Below, piece after piece: positions 5,642 to 10,744 of a stretch of 12,947 bases of DNA. Position 1 is the first letter of the stretch, and every line of letters begins with the position of its first letter. The notes under the pieces were generated by a model that was given only the letters and a program-made list of their open reading frames with translations, ran no database searches and had not been told where the DNA came from. The DNA is taken from positions 1-12,947 of the forward strand of contig DAOWCW010000013.1 of NCBI GenBank assembly GCA_030639395.1, given 5' to 3'. A program made the translations under genes and the position numbers. This stretch comes from an archaeon (lineage in GTDB: Archaea; Nanoarchaeota; Nanoarchaeia; Pacearchaeales; GW2011-AR1).

Positions 5642-6853
5642 TTACTCATAACGAAGAGCATCAACAATGTTTGTCTTACTCGCACTCCAAGCCGGAATCG
5701 CTCCACTAACGGCTCCAGTTAAAATCGCAAACGCAATCAATCCCCCAAATAAATAACTAGGAAACACCGGAGCCAAAAATCCCCACCCCATATTATCCAA
5801 AACTATTCCAGCCAAAGAAGCTGCACCCCATCCAAGCAAAACCCCAATTACTCCAGCAACAAGCCCCAAAAACCCAGCCTCAAAAAGAAAAATCCCAAAA
5901 ATCTCACCATTCGTCCCACCAATAGACTTAATCACACCAATCTCCTTCGTCCTCTCAATCACCGAAGTAATCATTGTATTTGCCGTATTAACTGCACTCA
6001 CAAGAACACTAATCAAAGCAATCAAAACTACAAACCCAATAATAATATTCATAGCTCCAGCATAACTCTCAATCATATCAGCAAAACTTTGAACAGAAAA
6101 ATCCTCCTTCCCTTCCTCTAAATCTCGAGATTGCCTCAATCCACGCTCAACATTCTCAACAATCCAGTCAATATTATCAGAAGCAATTCGAGCAACAATC
6201 CAACCATAAGAATTTCTACTATCGGGATAAAGCTCATCAATCTCATCATTCAAAACATATATATTAGCATCATCAGGAGGACTCCCAATAGACTCATAAA
6301 ACCCAACAATCCTCATCTCACGACCCTGAATATCAACCTTGTCATTAATTTTAAGTCCCTTAGAAAAAATCACATCATCAATCATATAACTATAACCAAG
6401 TGCCACCTTCCCACTATCCCCTGCCTGCAACTCCCGCCCCTCCAAAATATCAATATCAGAAAGATCCATAACAATTGGAATCTTAGGATCATATCCCATC
6501 AAAAACACATACTTCTGCTCATCCCTCGATTCAATAAGCCCAACTTTTATATAAACCCCAGTTGCTTCATAAACCCCAGCCGATCTCTCAATAACCCGAA
6601 CATCCTTATCTTCTAAAACAAAAGTACTATCCAAACCAGGAACCCCAGAAGATCCCTTCGGCTGTATTAAAATCTTATCCGCACTTCCACCTTCCAACAA
6701 ATCATTCATATAACCATAAAGCCCAAGCCCAAAACTAATAAAAATAAAAATCGTCGCAATCCCCAAAAAAATAGATAACACTGTCAAAAAACTCCGAGCT
6801 TTTCGAGTAGAAATATTCCTCCAAGAATACCGAATGCTTTCAATCCCTATCAT
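5642..6853 (-). CDS. ABC transporter permease, MacB/FtsX type (second permease)
   Basis: 403 residues. It has the MacB-like layout: an amphipathic N-terminus (IRYSWRNISTRKARSF), TM1 at about 22-44, a large extracytoplasmic core domain (about 45-266), then TM2 (267-290), TM3 (320-350) and TM4 (366-388). The FtsX signature is NTANTMITSVIERTKEIGVIKSIGG at about 289-313, and the protein ends in NIVDALRYE, the usual C-terminal coupling segment. The start codon overlaps the stop of the GNAT gene (ATGA). With the permease at 7327-8541 and the ATPase at 8542-9294 it probably forms a heteromeric mechanotransmission-type ABC complex that moves or releases substrates at the outer face of the membrane. 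The substrate is unknown. Confidence 0.9.
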   Translation of the reverse strand: MIGIESIRYSWRNISTRKARSFLTVLSIFLGIATIFIFISFGLGLYGYMNDLLEGGSADKILIQPKGSSGVPGLDSTFVLEDKDVRVIERSAGVYEATGVYIKVGLIESRDEQKYVFLMGYDPKIPIVMDLSDIDILEGRELQAGDSGKVALGYSYMIDDVIFSKGLKINDKVDIQGREMRIVGFYESIGSPPDDANIYVLNDEIDELYPDSRNSYGWIVARIASDNIDWIVENVERGLRQSRDLEEGKEDFSVQSFADMIESYAGAMNIIIGFVVLIALISVLVSAVNTANTMITSVIERTKEIGVIKSIGGTNGEIFGIFLFEAGFLGLVAGVIGVLLGWGAASLAGIVLDNMGWGFLAPVFPSYLFGGLIAFAILTGAVSGAIPAWSASKTNIVDALRYE

Positions 6854-7281
6854 TTTATATTTTTCTCCATAATAATTCTAGACTTATTTATTTTATATCC
6901 CATTTTTTCATAAAATTTAACAGCAGAAGATTTTTTATTAGTTTCAAAATGTATTTTTACAACATTATATTCACGACAGTAGTTTTCCAAAAAATTCATC
7001 AAATTTCTTTCAATATTCTTCCCTTGAAATTTTTTCACAACAAATAAATCTTGAACAATAATAACCTCGCCTTCCCACCATCGCTCGACCTGAAAAACAA
7101 TGCCACCCACAATTTCATTTTCAACAGCAATATAAATATTAGTATTTTTATAATAAAACATCAAACTCTCTAACACATCTTTAATAGAAACCTTCTCGTT
7201 AAAAGGAGGCTTAGAAAATTCATCCAACATTATTTTAGCAACATCTTTCATTTCGATTTTTTTCATTTTTCTAATTTTCAT
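6850..7281 (-). CDS. GNAT-family N-acetyltransferase
   Basis: 143 residues with a GNAT fold pattern: an N-terminal helix pair, the strand IYIAVENEIVGGIVFQ (49-64), acetyl-CoA motif A region VQDLFVVKKFQGKNIERNLM (76-95), and motif B FETNKKSSAVKFYEKMGYK (112-130). The usual final glycine of the Q/RxxGxG/A loop appears to be glutamate (GKNIE). The acceptor substrate is unknown; small molecules or protein N-termini/lysines are both possible. A strong GGAGG lies 10 nt upstream of ATG 7281. It is inserted between two permease genes and overlaps the second by ATGA. Its base composition is far lower in GC than its neighbours (11 of 60 bases at 6901-6960 versus 26 of 60 at 6421-6480), suggesting later acquisition. 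Confidence 0.85.
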   Translation of the reverse strand: MKIRKMKKIEMKDVAKIMLDEFSKPPFNEKVSIKDVLESLMFYYKNTNIYIAVENEIVGGIVFQVERWWEGEVIIVQDLFVVKKFQGKNIERNLMNFLENYCREYNVVKIHFETNKKSSAVKFYEKMGYKINKSRIIMEKNIK

Positions 7282-7311
7282 TTTTCATCATCCTCCATAA
7301 TACCCCCACAT

Positions 7312-7330
7312 ATGAAATTTTCAATTTCAT
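7312..7330 (-). terminator. Perfect hairpin at the stop codon of the first permease
   Basis: Plus strand ATGAAATTTTCAATTTCAT forms an 8-bp perfect stem with a 3-nt loop. On the minus strand it starts one base before the TGA of the 7327-8541 gene. It matches the rps11 hairpin (1499-1517) at 15 of 19 positions, with a C-G to T-A change in the stem. It may stabilise the 3' end of the upstream mRNA or set the ratio of ATPase/permease to GNAT/permease expression; this is inference. Confidence 0.4.
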
Positions 7331-8541
7331 CCGCGCAACGCCTCCACCGGATTTTGTTGTGCAGCATTCATCGCCGGCATAATTCCAGCAATAGCCCCAA
7401 TCAAAAAACTCCCCAGCAAAGCACCACCAATCAAAACAAAATCAATACTAGGCGCAACCTCAGCACCAATCCAACTATTAATTCCCAAAACCCCAGCAAC
7501 ACCAATTCCCACACCAAACACAACACCAATAAAACCTCCAGCTAAACCAAGTAAGCCCGACTCAATCAGGAACTGCATAAAAATCTGAGAATTCCTGGCC
7601 CCAATAGCCTTCATAATACCAATCTCCTTCCTCCTCTCTAAAACCGACGTAGTCATAGTATTTACAATCCCAACAGCACCAACCAAAATAGACATAGAAG
7701 CAATAATAATAATAAAAGCCTGAACACCACCCAAAATACTATTCACAGTAGAAAGCATCGCATCCGGAGTCGAAACCTCAAAATCCTCTTTTCCAACATC
7801 AACATTTCTCCTGTCCCTCATTAATTTCTCAATATCTTCCTTCGCCCGCTCCATCAAATCCTTACTTTTAATTCTCACCGCAATCAAATCCACATCATCC
7901 CCATAATCAAACAAATCAACTACATCATCATCATTCATCAAAACCAAATTATCAAAAAGAAAACTACCCTTTTTTTCCATAATCCCAACAACAACAAACT
8001 TCTCATCTTGAATCAAAACACTTTTTCCCAAAACAATCGCCTCCCCAAAAATATCATCATCTTTATAAAAATTCCAACCCAAGACAACTTTTCCCACATC
8101 CCCATCTTTCAACATCCGACCCTCGGCAGCTTCAATATCCATAATCTCATATCCAACCTTCCTCTTTTCTCCATCAGGCATAGAACTAACCATTCCAAAA
8201 TCAACCACATCATTAAACTCCACCTTCCCAGTTGCAATAATTCTAGGAATTGCTAGATCAATACTACCCAATCTCTCAATAGCTCTCGCATCATCCAAAG
8301 TCAACTTATCACTAACTCCAGTTCCAGGCGGACCAGCCCCACTAATACCTCCAGCCTGAACAGTAATAACCTCAGTGCTACTAATTCCAAACTGTGCACC
8401 AACCGCCATTTTCAAACCCGTCCCAAGAGAAATCAAAGAAACAACAGCCATCACCCCAATAAAAATCCCAAGCAAAGTTAACCAAGAGCGAATTCCACGA
8501 TGCCTTAAATTTCCAAGAGCCAAATTAAAATAATCCTTCAC
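7327..8541 (-). CDS. ABC transporter permease, MacB/FtsX type (first permease)
   Basis: 404 residues in MacB order: N-terminal NLALGNLRHRGIRSWLTLLG, TM1 at about 20-42, extracytoplasmic core (43-270) with a glycine-rich segment GISGAGPPGTG near residues 65-75, TM2 (273-296), TM3 (325-352), TM4 (366-390), and the C-terminal NPVEALRG. The FtsX signature NTMTTSVLERRKEIGIMKAIGA is at about 294-315. It starts with GTG at 8541 directly after the ATPase stop (TAAGTG), so the two are tightly coupled. It is related to but clearly different from the permease at 5642-6853, suggesting a heterodimeric transmembrane part. The gene ends in a perfect hairpin. Confidence 0.92.
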   Translation of the reverse strand: MKDYFNLALGNLRHRGIRSWLTLLGIFIGVMAVVSLISLGTGLKMAVGAQFGISSTEVITVQAGGISGAGPPGTGVSDKLTLDDARAIERLGSIDLAIPRIIATGKVEFNDVVDFGMVSSMPDGEKRKVGYEIMDIEAAEGRMLKDGDVGKVVLGWNFYKDDDIFGEAIVLGKSVLIQDEKFVVVGIMEKKGSFLFDNLVLMNDDDVVDLFDYGDDVDLIAVRIKSKDLMERAKEDIEKLMRDRRNVDVGKEDFEVSTPDAMLSTVNSILGGVQAFIIIIASMSILVGAVGIVNTMTTSVLERRKEIGIMKAIGARNSQIFMQFLIESGLLGLAGGFIGVVFGVGIGVAGVLGINSWIGAEVAPSIDFVLIGGALLGSFLIGAIAGIMPAMNAAQQNPVEALRG

Positions 8542-9294
8542 TTATTTCCCCCCTTTCCATTTTCCCTTCTTATCAATCTGTCTAAATACCTTTCCAAATC
8601 TTTTCGTCACTTTCTCCAACTTCCCATCCCGCAACCAATAAATAACGTCAGCATATTTTTCAGCCAAGTCTGCGTCATGCGTTACCATGATAATCGTTTT
8701 CCTTTCCTTATTCATCTTCTCCAAAAACTCCATAACACTTCCTCCAGTCTTACTATCCAAATTCCCCGTCGGCTCATCCGCTAAAATTACTTCAGGATCA
8801 TTTGCCAAACTTCGCGCAATCGCAACTCTCTGCATCTGTCCTCCAGACAACTCACTAGGATAATGATCCAACCTATCACCCAAATCAACCATCCTCAAAA
8901 CCTCCTCAGCCTTCTTCCTCCGAACATCAATATCCTCGCCCTGAAACATCATCGGCAACATCACATTTTCAATTGCCGTCAAATTTGCAATCAAATTAAA
9001 CGATTGAAAAATAAACCCAATTTTCTCCCCTCTCACTTGTGCCAATTCCGACTCCTCCAACTGAGAAATATCCCCACCATCCAAATAAATTGTCCCATGT
9101 GTCGGAACATCAAGGCTCCCAACCAAATTCATAGCAGTAGATTTCCCCGAACCCGAAGGCCCCATAATAGCAACAAATTCACCCTCATAAACCTTAAAAT
9201 CAATCCCATCTAACGCCTTCACAACAGAATTTCCCATATAATAAAACTTCGACACGCCATGCAATCGAATCAACTCCTTCTTCTTAATCACCAT
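8542..9294 (-). CDS. ABC transporter ATP-binding protein, MacB/LolD type
   Basis: 250 residues from ATG 9294. All nucleotide-binding motifs are intact: Walker A GPSGSGKST (45-53), Q-loop FQSFNL with Q97, signature LSGGQMQRVAIARSL (149-163), Walker B VILADEP (169-175), D-loop NLDS (178-181) and the switch histidine in VTHD (H206). The sequence around YYMGNSVVKALDGIDF is typical of the MacB/LolD/FtsE-like group that works with FtsX-type permeases. The C-terminus is a lysine-rich tail. A TATA box 25 bp upstream of this ATG argues against the longer in-frame TTG start at 9342. It leads the operon ATPase - permease - GNAT - permease and presumably powers both permeases. Confidence 0.93.
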   Translation of the reverse strand: MVIKKKELIRLHGVSKFYYMGNSVVKALDGIDFKVYEGEFVAIMGPSGSGKSTAMNLVGSLDVPTHGTIYLDGGDISQLEESELAQVRGEKIGFIFQSFNLIANLTAIENVMLPMMFQGEDIDVRRKKAEEVLRMVDLGDRLDHYPSELSGGQMQRVAIARSLANDPEVILADEPTGNLDSKTGGSVMEFLEKMNKERKTIIMVTHDADLAEKYADVIYWLRDGKLEKVTKRFGKVFRQIDKKGKWKGGK

Positions 9295-9314
9295 ATTAAA
9301 AATAGTAATACTAT

Positions 9315-9323
9315 CTATATAAA
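9315..9323 (-). promoter_or_regulatory. TATA-like box of the ABC operon
   Basis: TTTATATAG on the minus strand, centred about 25 bp from the ATG at 9294, predicting a leaderless mRNA for the ATPase gene. Divergent from the rpoN promoter. Confidence 0.55.
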
Positions 9324-9392
9324 TTTGCTCAATACTTCGCAATCCGGAACATTATAATCCAACGGCATACAAACAGCCAACCAAACCAAAAA

Positions 9393-9400
9393 CTTATAAA
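9393..9400 (+). promoter_or_regulatory. TATA-like box of rpoN
   Basis: CTTATAAA centred about 25 bp before the rpoN ATG at 9422; predicts a leaderless transcript. Confidence 0.6.
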
Positions 9401-9421
9401 CCAAAATCTCACTCTCTCTTT

Positions 9422-9619
9422 ATGATAATCCCAATAAGATGCTTCAGTTGCGGCAAACCAGTAGCACATTTATACGCACAATACAAAACCCTAGTCGAAG
9501 AAGGCATGACACAAAAAGAAGCCCTCGACAAACTAGGAATCAAAAGATACTGCTGCCGAGCACAAATTCTAGGACAAACAGACACACTTGAGTTGGTTAA
9601 TAAGTTCAAAAAATTTTAA
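9422..9619 (+). CDS. rpoN: DNA-directed RNA polymerase subunit N (Rpo10)
   Basis: 65-residue homologue of eukaryotic Rpb10, a zinc-binding assembly subunit that contacts the Rpo3-Rpo11 platform. The zinc site is plain: CFSCGKP at residues 7-13 and RYCCR at 43-46 (C7, C10, C44, C45). MIIPIRCFSCGKPVAHLY and the segment LDKLGIKRYCCRAQIL are diagnostic. Length is normal. In many archaea rpoN follows rps9 in the same operon as rps13 and rpoD; here it is alone with its own promoter, about 8 kb from rpoD and on the opposite strand. Its TAA overlaps the TAA of a minus-strand open frame. Confidence 0.96.
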   Translation: MIIPIRCFSCGKPVAHLYAQYKTLVEEGMTQKEALDKLGIKRYCCRAQILGQTDTLELVNKFKKF

Positions 9620-9665
9620 ATAATATTCGGTGCAATTTTATTACAAATTAAATCTCCATGAGAAA

Positions 9666-9828
9666 TGCGACGTCGAAGATGTCGCAATTTTTTATGGAAG
9701 CAATTAGCCAAGTCGTGAATCAAAGATTCACTCAATAAAATCAAAAACGGCGGAATTAATTTCCGCAAGCTTTTTGGAATCTTTAATTCTGCAGAATTAA
9801 TCCCAATGATTTTTTCACCAGAAAAAAT
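9666..9828. other. Cluster of five hairpins downstream of 5S and rpoN
   Basis: Five consecutive inverted repeats: 9666-9686 (9-bp stem with one G-T pair, loop GAA, followed on the plus strand by six T), 9715-9731 (7-bp stem, loop AAA), 9750-9766 (6-bp stem GCGGAA/TTCCGC), 9783-9800 (18-bp perfect palindrome TTAATTCTGCAGAATTAA), and 9809-9828 (8-bp stem, loop ACCA). The first could terminate rpoN. The whole set looks like a structured RNA or a protein-binding region. Direction of transcription is unresolved; minus, read through from 5S, is the simplest. Confidence 0.5.
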
Positions 9829-9842
9829 GTTAATAAAATAAA
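9815..9842 (-). terminator. T-rich 3' end of 5S rRNA
   Basis: Right after the 5S 3' end the minus strand reads TTTATTTTATT and then a run of six T, the oligo-T signal archaeal RNA polymerase commonly uses to terminate. Confidence 0.4.
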
Positions 9843-9951
9843 TAGACAGCTCCGCGCCTTCCCATCAGAGACAGTACAAACACGAACGTATCAAGCTTAA
9901 CTTCCGAGTTCGGAACGGGATCGGGTGTAACCAAGATACTATGGCCGTCTA
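9843..9951 (-). rRNA. rrf: 5S ribosomal RNA
   Basis: The minus strand shows a complete 5S rRNA: terminal helix TAGACGGC (9951-9944) pairing with GCTGTCTA (9850-9843), the conserved CCCGTTCCGAACTCGGAAGT segment of helix/loop II-III, and the helix IV-V region ending GGGAAGGCGCGGAG. About 109 nt between the paired ends, a little short, so the true ends may extend by a few bases. It is not next to 16S or 23S rRNA in this window and has its own TATA box. Confidence 0.93.
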
Positions 9952-9972
9952 ACCTTACCCAATAATTTCACA

Positions 9973-9980
9973 TTATAAAG
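9973..9980 (-). promoter_or_regulatory. TATA-like box of 5S rRNA
   Basis: Minus strand CTTTATAA centred about 25 bp upstream of the 5S 5' end. Divergent from the tRNA-Leu promoter. Confidence 0.5.
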
Positions 9981-10000
9981 CTTTCGATTTCCGATATCTT

Positions 10001-10008
10001 TTTATATC
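10001..10008 (+). promoter_or_regulatory. TATA-like box of tRNA-Leu/tRNA-Arg
   Basis: TTTATATC centred about 25 bp before the first base of tRNA-Leu. It likely serves both tandem plus-strand tRNAs. Confidence 0.5.
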
Positions 10009-10029
10009 AAATTTATTCAGTTAACTTAT

Positions 10030-10112
10030 GAGGGAATGCCGGAGCGGTCAAACGGGGCAGACTCAAGATCTGTTGGCTTATGCCTACGGGGGTTCGAATC
10101 CTCCTTCCCTCA
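10030..10112 (+). tRNA. tRNA-Leu (anticodon CAA)
   Basis: 83 nt. Acceptor GAGGGAA pairs with TTCCCTC plus discriminator A. The anticodon loop CTCAAGA holds CAA, which reads the UUG codon. There is a long variable arm (class II) and a T loop GGTTCGAATCC. No intron and no encoded CCA. Confidence 0.95.
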
Positions 10113-10116
10113 TTGT

Positions 10117-10191
10117 GCTCTCGTAGCTCAGTCTGGATAGAGTGTCTCCCTCCTAAGGAGAAAGTCGCAGGTTCAAATCCTGCCGAGAGCG
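10117..10191 (+). tRNA. tRNA-Arg (anticodon CCT)
   Basis: 75 nt, 4 nt downstream of tRNA-Leu. Acceptor GCTCTCG pairs with CGAGAGC, discriminator G. Anticodon stem TCTCC/GGAGA with loop CTCCTAA holds CCT, which reads AGG. T arm GCAGGTTCAAATCCTGC. No intron and no encoded CCA. Confidence 0.95.
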
Positions 10192-10202
10192 CTTATAATT
10201 TT

Positions 10203-10209
10203 AAAAAAA
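10203..10209 (-). terminator. Oligo-T terminator of tRNA-Gly
   Basis: Seven consecutive T on the minus strand 5 nt after tRNA-Gly. The preceding plus-strand TTTT (10199-10202) could end tRNA-Arg, so the two converging units share this 23-bp gap. Confidence 0.5.
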
Positions 10210-10214
10210 TAATA

Positions 10215-10304
10215 TGCGCAGACAGGGACTCGAACCCTGGTCAACTGGTCTCTTCAATCTAAAGATCATGGAAGCCAGTTATTCTACCACTAAACTATCC
10301 ACGC
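10215..10304 (-). tRNA. tRNA-Gly (anticodon TCC) with intron
   Basis: 90 nt including a 19-nt intron, 71 nt after splicing. Acceptor GCGTGGA pairs with TCTGCGC (two wobble pairs), discriminator A. The anticodon stem is ACTGG/CCAGT and the spliced loop CTTCCAA holds TCC. T arm CAGGG/CCCTG with TTCGAGT loop. The intron lies at the canonical position 37/38. A TATA-like box lies about 27 bp upstream. Confidence 0.95.
10250..10268 (-). other. 19-nt tRNA-Gly intron with bulge-helix-bulge
   Basis: On the minus strand the exon segment CTTC pairs with GAAG in the intron to make the 4-bp central helix. Three-nt bulges CAT and AGA flank it, and the intron closes with GATC/GATT around a TTTA loop. Cleavage after the second bulge base on each side removes exactly the 19 nt and restores a 7-nt anticodon loop. 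This is the classic substrate of archaeal tRNA splicing endonuclease. Confidence 0.9.
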
Positions 10305-10328
10305 ATAAAATAAATACCTAATTTACCA

Positions 10329-10336
10329 TTTTAAAC
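10329..10336 (-). promoter_or_regulatory. TATA-like box of tRNA-Gly
   Basis: Minus strand GTTTAAAA, centred about 27 bp from the tRNA-Gly 5' end. It overlaps the TAA stop of the HNH gene (10331-10333), the same economy seen at the eL21 promoter. Confidence 0.4.
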
Positions 10337-10663
10337 TTTACTCTTCCTAAAATGAACCTTTCTGTGACAATTCGAACACAAGACTTCACATTTCTTCAAT
10401 TCCTCAAGAATTCTCTCAATAGAATACCCATCCGCAACCATCTTAGAAACACCATTTTCTTTCTCTCCAACTCTATGATGAAAGTCGATAGTGGCAACAT
10501 GATCTTCCCCACACTTCACACACTTCAACCCAGACTTATAATTCCAAAACCACTTACGAATTTCTAATTTCCTTCTTTTAACATGTGTCTTCTCTGACTC
10601 CCTATTTTCAACATACCATCGTCTCCGACATTCCCTCCTTTTCTCAATATCCTTATATGGCAC
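10331..10663 (-). CDS. HNH-type zinc-binding protein, possible endonuclease
   Basis: 110 residues from a GTG at 10663 (PYKDIEKRRECRRRWYVENR follows). The N-terminal third is very basic and helical, likely DNA-binding. The C-terminal part is an HNH/beta-beta-alpha-metal finger: CVKC (C48, C51), IDFHH (H62, H63), CSNCH (C96, N98, C99, H100) and H104. Such small proteins occur as stand-alone HNH nucleases and in phages and archaea. A TATA box 25 bp upstream supports the GTG start; an in-frame TTG further upstream would run through that promoter and into the secF start. Function in vivo is unknown; a homing-type or repair/defence nuclease are both possible. Confidence 0.8.
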   Translation of the reverse strand: MPYKDIEKRRECRRRWYVENRESEKTHVKRRKLEIRKWFWNYKSGLKCVKCGEDHVATIDFHHRVGEKENGVSKMVADGYSIERILEELKKCEVLCSNCHRKVHFRKSKV

Positions 10664-10683
10664 AAAAAACCAAGGAAACCAAC

Positions 10684-10692
10684 CTATATAAT
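10684..10692 (-). promoter_or_regulatory. TATA-like box of the HNH gene
   Basis: Minus strand ATTATATAG centred about 25 bp from the GTG at 10663; predicts a leaderless mRNA. Confidence 0.5.
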
Positions 10693-10715
10693 AGTTTGTA
10701 GACCATAGCAATACC

Positions 10716-10723
10716 TTTAAAAC
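10716..10723 (+). promoter_or_regulatory. TATA-like box of secF-secD
   Basis: TTTAAAAC centred about 26 bp before the secF ATG; predicts a leaderless mRNA. Divergent from the HNH promoter. Confidence 0.5.
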
Positions 10724-10744
10724 CCAACTCAATCTTAAAATTAC

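Larger units (their letters stand above)
9616..9864 (-). pseudogene. Start-less open frame between rpoN and 5S (possible gene remnant)
   Basis: On the minus strand a frame stays open from inside the 5S gene (about 9864) to a TAA at 9618-9616. It has no ATG or GTG; the first plausible start is TTG at 9768, giving about 50 residues (LRKLIPPFLILLSESLIHDL, then a histidine/arginine-rich part ending NKIAPNII). Codon usage looks reasonable for a coding sequence. The pattern IPPF ... IHD weakly recalls the DUF1353 phage-type family by eye; I would not assign it. It could be a truncated gene, a very small gene, or a by-product of the hairpins that overlap it. Confidence 0.22.

Noticed and set aside
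6131..6616. Plus-strand open frame of 161 codons
   Set aside because: It is antisense to the well-supported permease gene, is rich in Asn/Ile/Pro repeats with no domain sense, and follows from the composition of the opposite strand.
9295..9342. Longer ABC ATPase starting at TTG 9342
   Set aside because: The extra 16 residues are not conserved-looking, and the TATA box at 9315-9323 lies inside this extension, favouring ATG 9294.
9783..9800. 18-bp palindrome as an attachment site or origin element
   Set aside because: No second copy, no integrase and no origin-associated gene (orc1/cdc6) in the window; kept only as part of the hairpin cluster.
10080..10262. Plus-strand 60-codon frame
   Set aside because: It runs across tRNA-Leu, tRNA-Arg and tRNA-Gly, which are structurally certain.
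10030..10304. Integrated element at the tRNA cluster
   Set aside because: No repeat of a tRNA 3' end and no integrase gene were found nearby.
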